Assembly (NCBI RefSeq): GCF_021462225.1
Contig: NC_061817.1
Coordinates: forward strand, 14,561,204 to 14,625,203
DNA: 64,000 nt
Direction: 5' to 3'
Source: Girardinichthys multiradiatus
Taxonomy: Eukaryota; Chordata; Actinopteri; Cyprinodontiformes; Goodeidae
The notes beneath the pieces were generated by a model. That model made no database searches. It was given only the letters and a program-made list of their open reading frames with translations, and had not been told where the DNA came from. Position 1 is the stretch's first letter, and the number at the start of each line of letters is the position of its first letter. The position numbers were made by a program, and so were the translations under genes. Below, in pieces: positions 21,994 through 33,719 of this stretch.

Positions 21994-22114
21994 TTTATTC
22001 AGTCTGAAACATCTTTTAGAATGATCCAGGGAAGGAAACTAAGGATTAGGGTTGCGTACAGTGCTGCATAAAACAGAAAAAGCAAATTATCAAGCCATCC
22101 ATCTGGTGATGCAC
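21994..22114 (-). other. Orphan transmembrane exon with poly-A signal
   Basis: After a possible acceptor (caacag, phase 1 as in Ig genes) the frame 21999-22114 reads a short polar start (ASPDGWLDN), a long hydrophobic run (LLFLFYAALYATLILSFLPW) and a tail IILKDVSD with stop. AATAAA overlaps the stop codon (21994-21999 on plus). It looks like the last exon of a membrane protein, of antigen-receptor type by size and phase, yet no constant domain precedes it. It may be a relic of a lost constant gene; chance ORF is possible. Confidence 0.45.
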
Positions 22115-22477
22115 CTGTTGCATTCAGTCGGAGAAAACGACTCCAGATGTTCATGGAGAAAGAGATTACATTTCTCTGAATTCTAAACATTAAATGCAGA
22201 AGCCCAAATTTTAATTGTGAAGAGCATGTACCGTAACTAAATAATTATCACTGTTATTTTTTATAGAGCAACTACAGTTTTTGTTTTTTTTTCCTTTTTT
22301 GGGTCTCTTTAACTAAAATGATACATTTTTATTTATTTGGATCTATTTCTTAATGTTGAGCTGATGCTGTTTGTACACTACATTTAGGATATATCCCAAT
22401 GCTAAAATTGTGATTCCATTGCTTGTAGTTGTCTGGCAGGTTTTTACACTGGCAATGTGGTGTTTTGAGTCACTGTG

Positions 22478-22925
22478 CTGTATGAGCACAGAAGTAAAGA
22501 GCAGAATCTCCCTCTGTCAGACCCCTGATCCTGAGGTGTGCAATGCTGGGAGACACATCATATGACAGATCAACACGACTTTTAAAGGATGAAGAATATT
22601 CCTTTAATGATGTTGATAGTCTTCCAATCCACTCAAGAGCTTTCCCTGTCTTTTGTCGTGTCCAGTGAACAAGTTCACCATCTATGTCAAATCCATTCAC
22701 AGCACAAGATATCTTTACGGTTTCTCCAGGCTTTTTCACCACAGACGGTGACTGCTTCAGTTTGATTTGACTCCAGACTCCTGCAAGTAAGGAGATGATG
22801 TTGGATGAAGAAAAACATCACAAAAACACACAACTACCAAAGAGCATCCAGCATATAAAAGGACTGTGTTTCTCACCATGAATGGCAACTGCAACAAATA
22901 AACTCCAGGTTACTAGATTTATCAT
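22478..22925 (-). CDS. Immunoglobulin heavy variable (VH) gene, intact, third family
   Basis: The VH of the V-D-J-C unit. Leader exon 22877-22925 (49 nt, MINLVTWSLFVAVAIH, donor gtgag), V exon 22478-22780 (acceptor ttgcag, phase 1). FR1 opens GVWSQIKLKQSPSVVKKPGE; the first cysteine is in VKISCAV, the tryptophan in VHWTRQ, then KALEWIG and DSALYFCAH. The RSS is a perfect heptamer CACAGTG (22471-22477), an exact 23-bp spacer and nonamer 22439-22447 (7 of 9). It differs clearly from the VH genes at 1-12 kb. No octamer was found upstream. It is the VH nearest to the non-Ig flank. Confidence 0.92.
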
Positions 22926-22989
22926 TTTGCAGGAACTCAGACACACTGGTTTCTGGTTAGTGTTCTTCTCAAAACTAAACCAGCTCCTA

Positions 22990-24040
22990 ATTGTTCTGCC
23001 TCAATAGTCTGCTGGTTAAAAAGTCCGTCCTCTATGGCTTTAATATGGGATATACTTCTGAACTATTTACATGTATTTAAAATTTACAAAAGGAAAGTAC
23101 TTAAATGGCATGGTTGCAAAGCAGCACAACCCACAGGAGGGGTTGACAGGCTTCTTATTTCTCCATAATTGACAATTAAATCACCCCCATCCTAACCACC
23201 TTGACTTTTTCAAAAAATATATAACTATAAAGACACTAAGCAGTTGATTCAGCTGCAGCTACCATATATACAAACAATAACTGGGCATTTTACAGTTAAG
23301 TACATTAATCTGGTCAGGAAAACTGGAGCACAACAGCTTGCCATTAAACCTGACTGAGCTAGATTAGTATGTTTTAGCCATTCAAGAAGGAGAGTTATTT
23401 AAAAAAAATAAAAACTTGTCCAACAATCCTCCAGCTGTTGAAGGCATCAAATTATCTGACCCTAAATATTGACTTTATTACACAGAGTTCTTCTCTCCTC
23501 CTTGAGAGTTTTTAGGAAACAAGTATACTGACATAAGATCACAGTCCAGGCTGAAGAGAATGGGATAAAAGACATTAATGAATGAATTTTGGGACCATTT
23601 TGTCACCTTTCTTTCTGTTGCACGGAACATTCAGTTGCATGAGTTAATATTTTGTGTTTTGACTTCATGTTATGGTGTTAGTTTTCTATCACTTTTCTAT
23701 CTTCATTTCTATTGACTGTTATAGGGTGTGTAAGCAGCCTAAAAGCTGTTGGAGACAGAAACTCTTCTTCCCGCTGGTTCAAGTGCATGAAGTGACATGA
23801 TCATGTCAAATATTTTGCCATCAAAACCTGACATATACCTGTGACCTTCTTCCACCTCTCCTCTGTGCAACAAGAAGTCATTCCGGTGAAGTCACTTGAA
23901 GTGACTTCTTTGATAAGAAAAATGAGAGTCTTTTCCTGTCCCTATGATGTTCTTTCCCACAGCAGTACTCTAAAAGGTTTTGGATACTATTTGCCCAGGT
24001 GTTATAGATATCTCTAATGCGTCTCTTTGGACAGGTGTGG
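22990..24040. other. Flank between the IGH locus and cabp5
   Basis: No gene recognised. Marks the upstream end of the Ig locus as far as this window shows. Confidence 0.4.
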
Positions 24041-24720
24041 TTTCCAGGTCTTTAAAAATATGCAGTCAGTCCAGACTAATAACCATAGGTCAATATCAAA
24101 ACCTCAATTTCTGTCTAAAATCTTTGAAAAACTTGTAGTAAAGCAACTCTCTTTTTTGGAGGAAAATAAAATGTTGGGGTTTTTTTAAAGATTTATTTCT
24201 GGCATTAGTGACCTTTATCTTTTTGGTGTTGTTTTTTTTTTTTTTTTTTTGGACAGACAGGAAATAGGGGAAGACATGTGGTAAATGTTGCTGGGGCCAG
24301 GACTCAAACCCAGGACTGCCACGTTGAGAACCAAAGCCTTGGTACATGAGCCACACGCGTAAACCCCTATACCAACAGCACTGCACCCAAAAAATAAAAT
24401 GTTTGATAAATAGTGTGGATTGAGCAGTATTTGACGGAAACAGGCTTATTTTGAATGTTAAATGACATTATTATGGTGGCTGATAAAAAATCGACAGTAA
24501 TGGTTTTATTGGATCTCTCTGCCATTTTTCACACTGTTCATCAGAAAATCTAAACCACTAAAGTCGGATCCCTTTGATCGTCATTTTCTGTTTTCCTGCC
24601 ATGTTTTACCAGTTAAGATCATTTATTTGTCCCTTTTCATCACTCTACTACACCTGGCACTGAAATGTTTATCACAGAGAAATTTTACTTAAAATTCTGA
24701 TAGATATGGTTACAATAAAG
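24040..24720 (+). mobile_element. LINE (L2-like) reverse-transcriptase fragment split by a SINE
   Basis: Plus-strand RT pieces: SKPQFLSKIFEKLVVKQLSF and FLEENKM before 24175, then STVMVLLDLSA and HTVHQK at about 24490-24550, the known RT block normally read LLDLSAAFDTVDH. Degraded, with frame breaks. The two halves are separated by the SINE at 24176-24390. Confidence 0.75.
24176..24390 (-). mobile_element. tRNA-derived SINE with target-site duplication
   Basis: Minus strand has a tRNA-like head with a good B box (GGTTTGAGTCCTGG) and a long A run (plus-strand T run about 24231-24250). The 13-bp direct repeat AAAATAAAATGTT flanks it at 24163-24175 and 24391-24403. It interrupts an older LINE. 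Confidence 0.8.
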
Positions 24721-25309
24721 ATTTAAACATATGCCTTTTACTGAAATAAAGTCACTAGTTAGGTGGAGAAAAATATTCCATTATGATGGCTGGATTTACT
24801 GTATGGTTTCACTGAGGATGGAAGATCTTGTGAATTGTGAGATATGACTTAAGTTGGAAAAATAAAAGTATCAGCCAATTTAACATTTTGTCCTGCATTT
24901 GCTTTACTTACCACATGGCTGTGACATGCTTATATTTGCTACTAATCAATTTAAATCAAAGTACTGCAAAGTTGATTGAATGAAATGATTACAATGATAG
25001 TTTGTGTCATGTCTTAGTTGACCTTTCCTCATAGTGTCTGTTCTGCAAGAAATTTGCTTTTATGACTCTTCTTGGTTCATATATTACATTATTGTTCGTT
25101 GGCATTTCTTCAGCTAAATTTACATTAAATGGACATAAAAAATAAATCTATTCAATGCTTTACTATTTGGCTGTATTCCCTGATAAATGTCAGTTTTATT
25201 AAGGGTTTTTATAATATTTAACTGGACATGACAAAGATTAGAGCAATGATGCAAAACACACAGAAGATTATTAATGGATTTGTAATTTCTGGCTTGATTC
25301 CTATTTTGG

Positions 25310-25640
25310 GCGGCATGGTGGAGTAGTTATTTGCACTGTTGCCTTGCAGCAAGACGGTCCTAAGTCTTTCTACATGGAGTTTGCTTGTTTCCATGTTCTC
25401 TCTAGATACTATGGCTTCCTCCCACAGTCCAAAAACATGACTGTTAGGTCAATTGGTCTCTTTAAATTCCCCTTAGGTATGAAAGTGTGCATGCAAGGTT
25501 GTCTGTCCTATGTGTCTCTGTTGTTTCCTGTGATGAACTGGAGATAGGCACCAGACCCAAACTACTACCCTCTGAATATGTGAAACTATGGTCCCCATTA
25601 AGCCCATGCTGTCTCTCCAGACAAAAGCTGAAAAGATAAT
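25310..25640 (+). mobile_element. Common fish SINE-like repeat
   Basis: GGCGGCATGGTGGAGTAGTT at the start resembles a tRNA-type A-box region, followed by GCCTTGCAGCAAGACGGTCC, a CTCCCACAGTCCAAAAACATG block and GATGAACTGGAGATAGGCAC. The same order occurs at 17.1 kb and, reversed, at 30.8-31.2 kb. Confidence 0.75.
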
Positions 25641-25829
25641 CCACACGAGACGTCACCGCTCATCGCTGCAGAGACCAGTTCACCACTGCTGGGCTCAAAC
25701 ACAGAAAGGTCCTCAACAAAGACACCTGTAGATATATGCTGGTGGAATGTAAGGCGGCAGATTTAGTTTCTTTTATTTTTTTTACCAAGCTTTAGCTATT
25801 AGAAGAGGATATAGACTGAGCATCTCATC

Positions 25830-28211
25830 ATGAGTGTAAAGCAGCCCTGCATCTTTCTCAGAGGAGGAGGAGGAAAGAAGAGACAAGTAAGTCAGTGAGG
25901 TTTGTTGATTTAACAGTAAAGGATAGAATATATGCTTTAAAGTTGTTTTACAATTTTTAAATGTATTCTGATCTTAAAAAAAATATTAATCCAAGTGATT
26001 TAAGCAATTTCAAATTCAGTCACTGGCTAATTTCCGTTTCTTGTAGCAGCCAGTTTTTATGTGACCTTTAATTTACTGTACAAAGGAAACTTAAATAACT
26101 GTGGTACAGATTAAGGACGGAAGAGCAAACTTTTTGCAAGTTATGGGGATTTATGGGAACTCAATTATTCTTCCATGTCATTATTTTTTATACAGTTCCA
26201 TTGTAGTCATCACTGATGGTCAGATTTTGACCATAACCTAAAAATCACAGAAGGCCTGACCTAAAATTTATACATAAACCTTATCTTGGGCTCTAAGATT
26301 AATTGCACTAAATGATTTAAAGACTCAATTATGTATGTATATTTTAGATGTGATAGATTAATTGTGCATGAAACTACTAGAAGATGTCTAGCAAGATGAA
26401 ACAGACAGATTTTAGTTCCATTGATGAGTATATGTTTCATTATAGATTATTTCCTCCTAGTTTGGCACGTTTTTTATTATGTAAAATGCCTTTCCATACA
26501 TTTATGCGTGCAACTTAGATCTTTTACAAATGAACATAATGTAAAGGTTCTACAAAACATAACGTTGCGGTGTAACTGCGATGTGCACTTCTTAAGCTGA
26601 GACAAAATGCCTCTGAAACAAAGTTTTCATTGCTTTACAGACAAGAAATCTTACTCAGGATGAGCTCGAAGGTAATGTCCATTTGGCGTTTTCAGATGCA
26701 ATCGTTGAGTTAATGTGGAACAAGTTTGATAATTCTCCATTTGATTTGTAGAGCTACGTGAAGCCTTTATAGAGTTTGATAAAGACAAGGATGGCTTTAT
26801 CACCTGCAAAGACTTGGGGAACCTGATGAGAACCATGGGCTACATGCCGACTGAAATGGAGCTGATCGAACTGAGCCAAAACATTAACATGAACTGTGAG
26901 TACTGTGAAATAAACTGGACTTTGGGCTTTTTTATGCACATCCTGTACTTGCACTGTGAAACAAACAGAGTAGTTATGTAATTTTACTGTCTTGTTGGCA
27001 CAGTGGGGGGACGGGTAGACTTTGAAGATTTTGTGGAACTGATGACCCCCAAGCTTCTGGATGAAACCGCCGGGATGATCGGGTTAAAAGAACTCAGAGA
27101 TGCTTTCAGAGAGGTGAGCTCAACATGTAGTGCAGCTTTTTTTCTGTCTATGTACCGTATGGGACCCCCTGGGGGATATTAAATGAATTTCATTAATATG
27201 GATACATTTTGTTCTTCTTTTTTTTACAGTTTGATATAGATGGTGACGGAGCTATCACATCTGAAGAGCTGAGATTTGCTATGATAAAGCTATTAGGTGA
27301 ACAGACGAGCAAGAAAGAAATAGATGAAGTGGTCAAAGACGTAGACAACAATGGAGATGGAAAAGTTGACTTTGAGGGTAAGAAACAAGAAGACAGTCAT
27401 ACAGACATTAAAATATCAGCCTTATGTAACCATCTGCAGTCAGATGTTAAGTTAGAGGATTGCTTTGTGAAATTGCATAATTGATGTGGTTCAAAATACG
27501 ACAATGTAACAGTTGTTATGTAAAAGAGGATTATAACTAACTTCTTTCTAATAATACATTGCAATCTGTTGGCTTTCATTGCTAGAAAACTTTTTTATTC
27601 ATTATTTCTGACTTGCCAGATCTGACTGCTCTGAATTGAAAAGGAAGGATTAAAATGAACTGGATGGAGTGAAACTGTTATTATTGATAAAGTATAATTA
27701 CATTTCAGTTGGACTTGTTTATTTTTGTCACAAATGACTTCACTTGACTTTTTCTATCCAAATATTTCTATAATGAAATTCATAGTATTGAACAAAATTT
27801 ACATTAATTCAACTGAATTCCGATGATTTCTGTTGAGCTAAGATGGCTTAAATTGAGTTGGCCTGAGGTTAGTTAAGCTAGCTTTAGCTGAATTCACATG
27901 ATATGACTTAAGTTGTACTGAGTTGAATTTTCCTTTTTTTTTGTTTGTTTGTTTGTTTGTTTGTTTGTTTGTTTGTTTGTTTGTTTGGTTTGTTGAGTTT
28001 CATGTCAATTTTGGGGAGTAAAATGCATATTCTTGTGGTTGGTGGTGCATTTGTTATTGCACAGGTAAACAATGATCTGAAATCATTCCTAATTCTCAGT
28101 TCCCTAATTAAAGGAGCTATTGTATGCCCGTTTTCAGTTTGAATGATTCAGATAAGTAATCTGTTGTGGATTTTCTCCCCAGAGTTTGTGAAAATGATGT
28201 CGAAGAATTGA
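25830..28211 (+). CDS. cabp5: Calcium-binding protein 5 (CaBP5), EF-hand neuronal Ca2+ sensor
   Basis: Six coding exons: 25830-25886, 26641-26671, 26752-26895, 27004-27113, 27230-27377, 28183-28211, giving 172 residues (mammalian CaBP5 has 173). CaBPs are calmodulin-like proteins that tune voltage-gated Ca2+ channels, in CaBP5's case in retinal cells. EF1 loop [12 protein letters not shown] (39-50) is good. EF2 ([12 protein letters not shown], 75-86) lacks the acidic ligands, the family hallmark. EF3 ([12 protein letters not shown], 116-127) and EF4 ([12 protein letters not shown], 153-164) are good. The N-terminus PCIFLR picks out CaBP5 among CaBPs, and there is no Gly2 for myristoylation. 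All splice sites are GT-AG and phases agree. A poly-A signal AATAAA lies at 28385-28390. Confidence 0.93.
27942..27987. repeat. (GTTT)n microsatellite in cabp5 last intron
   Basis: Eleven or so uninterrupted GTTT units. Simple repeat. Confidence 0.95.
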
Positions 28212-28394
28212 GGACAACAAAATGAAGACAGAAGAGGATCCATGCTGTTTTAAATTCTCATCTGACAAAACCTAATTTTTGTAAATAGTCTCACTATCTA
28301 CATCAACATTATGTTAATTTTTGTAACAAATAAGTTATTTTGTTTGTTAAAAATTATATGTATAAATTTCCATTAGCAGTCCTTAATAAAAAAA

Positions 28395-30810
28395 ATAAGA
28401 AATAATGTTTTCCTTTGTATTATTTGACAGTTGTGTTTAAAAACATTTGTTATATTTTTGCCTTATGTTCTCCAGAGCACTCCCAGTGAAATAACGGTTT
28501 GTGTCAATTGTTTTAAAAAAAGCTAATTAACAAACTCAGAAAAGAACTTTTTAAAGTAATGAGAAATGTTATTACATAAATAGCTGGCATAATAGTAAAA
28601 AAATAAAATGATACATTAGCAGAAGTTCAAGTACAGATACCAACTGTATTAAAGAAGCTGCGTTTTGACCAGTAGCTGTAAATTGTATTACTTTGTATTG
28701 CACCTTGAGTCTTGAAAAAACAGGCAAATTAGTGAGTCTTAGGTAATTGCATGATAAAGGTGGAGTAAAGTTAGTGCACATGCACTTTACTAACTTTTTA
28801 CTAACATTTTGATAAGACGATGGTATAGAGTTATGTGCTAGGAAAACATTTTGACATGAAAATCCCTTTTGACTAACTTTCCCCAATAACTGTTACTTGA
28901 TTGGGGATTAATGTGGACATCCTGATGTGCCATAATAGTACTGTTTTAGTGGCTCCACTGTTTAGTTTGTCCTATTATAGATTTTGTGCAGAGATTTTTC
29001 TCGCTCTGCAGTTATCTGTTGTTTGTAAAGCTCATTTGAATGACACAATGTTTATATTGTAATGCTATGTACAGACAATAGTTGCTCTGTTTGTTGGACC
29101 AACATTGTTTTGTAACGTGATGATTCCAAGAGGTTGATTAAACGATTATGATGTTAAACACATGAAGACATTATTATGCTTGGTAAACAGCACTAAACAA
29201 CAGTCAGTGGAAAACATTAAGTGTTAGTATTACAGTTTTGTGCACTGGCAATTGGTATTTATATGAGAACGTACAGACTGTGACCAGGAGGAACACTTCT
29301 GTAAGGATCGAATGCAGCTTCCTAAATGTTATTGGTTGTATCTGCAGGGGACCGCAGTTGTTTTAATAGGGATCTGCCCCCCAAAGCATTACTGCAACCT
29401 TGGAACAGCAAGGTGGTTGTTTGTCTCATTGGTGACACCTAGAGGACAATCTTAGCAGCAAACAGTCTCCTGTCTTCTCTTCACCCCCAAAGGTCTGTTT
29501 TACATGGATTCTATCAGCATAAGGTTTTTAATTTTGAGTGTTTTAGCCTTGAATGTACTTTATCTGAGAGACTTTTGAAATATGTGCTGAATCAGTTGCA
29601 ATTTTATGAAGAGTGTTTTTTAATAACTCTACTGGGAAACATTCTTTAATTAGAAATAAAGTAGGAATTTCTATAAGGTTTAACCCATAAAAACTAATCT
29701 GGTTTTGAGAAAATGTATAATTGATGAGACTCTGAAAGCCTTTTTTCAATCTTGCAATACATTCAGAATTTTTCTTTTTAGGCCAGTTTCATTTTAACAA
29801 TATCTAGAGGAAAAAGCCCAATAAGCAAAACAAAAATGTCAAATGACTGACTGACTGACTGACTAAAATAAGGCATTCTGTAATACCACAAATAAAACCT
29901 TCCACATGTCTTTTGCAGAAGAATAAGAAATCTGATCATAATATATAGATATTGAGCCTGTTCAGTGCAGACGTATAACTGATTACTGTGCTTAATAAAT
30001 AATATGCATCCACTAAAACATGTAAATTTCTTGCTAAACATTAATCTAAATAAATCACAAGCTTATAGCCACCACGTTAATCCGAGCTCAACAAGAATGA
30101 CTGGCCTGGTATCATGTTTAAATGACAGCTTATTGTTGGTTATACTGGATTTTTTTTTTCTCCCCAACCATTTTACTCATCTGCAGATTTTCAGTAATGC
30201 TATTGCAAAACCATTTAACCATTAAATAACCATTTAATAATGGGATTCTGCTCTGTTTGCTAACTAAATATGATTACAATAAGAGGTCTAAACATTTAAT
30301 GTTTTTACCATACATGAATGCAACTAGTTGCCTGCAAACATTTCTGCATAACATCTGACAGAAAATGCAATCCTGCAATCTCCATAAAACTGGCAGTCTT
30401 ATGGAGAGAGTCTCGTACTCAGCAACCAGTTACAGGTTTGTTTTTCAATGAACTTGACTTGTAAACCTTTTACTTCCAACTGTTCTTATTCTGCCCTTTT
30501 ATGGAACAGAGGCAAAAGGGATTATACATCATGGAGCAACATTCATACAACCACATGTCAACAATCTCGGGACTAATCTCTCTGGGGTGGGATTAGTTCC
30601 AGTCCTGTAATCCTCAACATGGGACCCTCAGATGAACAGATGGCAGATAAGATAAAATTGCCACACTAATTCTCATCTAATGTCTACAAAAAAACAGAAA
30701 GAATGATGCCAATGTGATAAATAGGTGGAAATTGTCAATGTGATGGTGTAATTTTAAATAAAATATATTTTGAATAAATGTATAAATTTTACTGGCCAAT
30801 CACTGGTATA
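28395..30810. other. Intergenic DNA after cabp5
   Basis: AT-rich, no exon recognised. It includes a short (GACT)n run at about 29846-29866. Confidence 0.4.
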
Positions 30811-31172
30811 AGATAGTCAGTCATTTTCTACCGCTTATTCCATAGTGGATCGCAGGAGAGCTGGTGCCTATCTTCAGCAGTCTATGGGCAAGAGGCAGGG
30901 TACACCCTGGACAAGTCACCAGTCCATCACAGGGCAACACACAAACAACCATGCACACACTCATTCATACACCTAAGGGCAATTTAGAGTTACCAATTAA
31001 CCTAACAGGCATGTCTTTGGACTGTGGGAGGAAGCCAGACTACCCAGTGAGAACCCATGCATGCACGGGGAGAACATGCAAACTCCATGCAGAAAGACCA
31101 CAGGTTGGGAATTGAACCCAGGACCTTCTTGCTGCAAGGCAACAGTGCTACCAACTGCACCACCGTGCAGTA
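30811..31172 (-). mobile_element. Fish SINE-like repeat, full-looking copy
   Basis: Reverse orientation of the family at 25.3 kb. The plus strand shows CTACCGCTTATTCC, AGGGTACACCCTGGACAAGT, CCTAACAGGCATGTC, then GGTTGGGAATTGAACCCAGG (B box reversed) and GCACCACCGTGCAG at the head. It carries both the tRNA-like head and the tail. Confidence 0.8.
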
Positions 31173-31326
31173 TAAGATACTTTTATTAAAACATCACTAA
31201 GGTATTTAAAAAAAATTTATGAAATATAACAATTTGCAATCAGGCTTTTATATATAATTATCATTAGCAATTTCTTTGTCCTGTCATGTTATTGGCCAAG
31301 AATTAACCTTGTTTCTTATATTTTAA

Positions 31327-31597
31327 CTCCATCCATTTCCTATGCCCTTAATCCTGTTTGAGGTCACAGAGGTGCTAGATCCTATCTCTAGTGATCAGTG
31401 GGCAAGGGGCATACCCTGGACAGGTCAACAGGCGTTCACTGGGCCGACACAGAGACACAAGAGACCGAGAACCATAATCCTAAAGGTAACTTAGAGTCAA
31501 CAGTTCACTAGTTTAATGTGACATGCAGGCTTTTTGACTGAGGAAACCGGATTACCTGGAGCAAACTCACGCATCCATGGGAACAACATGCATAAGC
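31327..31597 (-). mobile_element. Older copy of the same repeat, interrupted by Tc1
   Basis: Tail and middle of the family (CATACCCTGGACAGGTCAAC, then a GAGCAAACTCACGCATCCAT region) with many changes. It stops where the Tc1 terminal repeat starts at 31598. Confidence 0.65.
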
Positions 31598-32650
31598 ATT
31601 TACACTCACCGGCCACTTTACTAGGTACACCTTGCTAGTACCGGGTTGGACCCCTTTTTGCCTTCAGAGCTGCCTTAATCCTTCGTGGCGTAGATTCAAC
31701 AAGGTACTGGAAACATTCCTCAGAGAGTTTGGTCCATATTGACATGATAGCATCACACAGATGCTGCAGATTTGTCGGCTGCATCCATGATGTGAATCTC
31801 CCGTTCCACCACATCCCAAAGGTGCTCTATTGGATTGAGATCTGGTGACTGTGGAGGTCATTTGAGTCCAGTGAACTCATTGTCAAGTTCAAGAAACCAG
31901 TCTGAGATGATTCGTGCTTTATGACATGGCGCGTTATCCTGCTGGAAGTAACCATCAGAAGATGGGTACACTGTGGTCATAAAGGGATGGACATGGTCAG
32001 CAACAATACTCATGTAGGCTGTGGCGTTGACACGATGCTCAGTTGGTACGAAGGGGCCCAAAGTGTACCAAGAAAATATCCCCCACATCATTACACCACA
32101 AACACCAGCCTGAACCGTTGATACAAGGCAGGATGGATCCATGCTTTCATGTTGTTGATGTCAAATTCTGACCCAACCATCCGAATGTCGCAGGAGAAAT
32201 TGAGACTCATCAGACCAGGCAACGTTTTTCCAATCTTCTATTGTCTAATTTTGGTGAGCCTGTGTGAATTGTAGCCTGAGTTTCCTGTTCTTAGCTGACA
32301 GGAGTGGCACCTGGTGTGGTCATCTGCTGCTGTAGCCCATCCGCCTCAAGGTTCGACGTGTTGTATGTTCAGAGATGCTCTTCTGCATGCCTTGATTGTA
32401 ACGAGTGGTTATTTGAGTTACTGTTGCCTTTCTATCAGCTCAAACCTGTCTGGCCATTATCCTCTGACCTCTGGCACCAACAAGGCTTTGTGCCCACAGA
32501 ACTGCCTCTCACTGGATATTTTCTCTTTTCTGGACCATTCTCTGTAAACCCTAGAGATGGTAGTGCGTGAAAATCCCAGTAGATCAGCAGTTTCTGAAAT
32601 ACTCAGACCTTTTGGCCTTAAATGCCTCCACAGGTGTGTTTCCATTTAAC
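31598..32650 (-). mobile_element. Tc1-like transposon, decayed, right end missing
   Basis: The left end has the widespread CACTCACCGGCCACTTTACT terminal motif. Minus-strand transposase pieces: METHLWRHLRPKGLSISETA (N-terminal DNA-binding part, 32457-32645), GVMMWGIFSW, GYFQQDNAPCHKARIISDWF (second catalytic Asp in QQDNAPCH) and PTNLQHLCD-type remains. Frameshifts break it, and I find no matching right terminal repeat. Confidence 0.82.
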
Positions 32651-32659
32651 TCAAATAAT

Positions 32660-33700
32660 GTAAATAAACTTTCAGCAACTTACAAAGCCATTACATCATC
32701 ATCATCATCTGGGCTTTCTCAAATGGTTTGACGGCTTACAAATGTTAGTGTATGTAAACATTTGACTTTGAAGAAAGAAATAAAAACATTTCTATAATCA
32801 TTCATTAGTATTTATTCTACCTTTTATAGTATATAACATACAATAATTATAATTTGGTAATCCTAACCGACATCAAGAAAAATGTAGTCCGATTTAGTGT
32901 ATAAACATTTGCTTTCTATTGTATTTTCTCTTAAATTGTTTTCCATTCTATTCAAATTCCTACTTTTAAAATTCACAAAAATTCAGGCTTATTTATCCTT
33001 TCAATCATTTTTTATTCAAGTAAATGACATCATAGACAACAAGTCTAATTTCCATATATTTTTTACATTTTACTGTACATAAAATATGTAACAACAAACA
33101 AACTAGCAGAGAGAATTTGTTAAGAAAGCAAAAATATAATAACTTTGTCGACAGAAACTTTCAGGCATAAAAAGAGCTGTTATACAAGAAAGAAAAACCA
33201 TTGTAAATTTGGTTATGTTTTGATTGGGATTATCTTAAGAGAAAAAAATACATTAAAATGTATGCATTTATTTAATTTTCATGTAAGTATTCACAGTTTT
33301 TTGGGTTGAATCATCTAAAAATTTCCCATGCACGTGCAACAACAGCTCAGATAAGACCAGTAACAATAACAAGTCTGAGGCGTTTCATGCATACATTAGC
33401 ATATTAAACAGCCTTTAGAGGCTAAAGTTTACAGCAGTTAACCCCTGCTCTGGTTTTTGTGCTTCTAGGTGCTGTCAGTTTGCATTTTCAAATCAGAAGG
33501 TCATGCATGAAACATTAGCTAAATACTGCACTGTTTTGACACTTACAAATGTGGACCAAACATACAACGCTGCTTGAATGCATGGCTAATGGCTTGTCTA
33601 ACACTTAAGGGAGGATTCGCACAGTGATTCACTGACTGGAGTGAGACGCGTAAACTGGGACGAGCAGGGCTAAGTTAAGGCATCCCTGCACGGTGTTCAC
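32660..33700. other. Probable asphd1 3' untranslated/downstream region
   Basis: No other gene seen. It lies directly after the asphd1 stop on its strand; AATAAA-type signals (TTTATT on plus, for example 33267-33272) could end the transcript. Confidence 0.4.
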
Positions 33701-33719
33701 AGGAAGTGCTGGTGCAATC

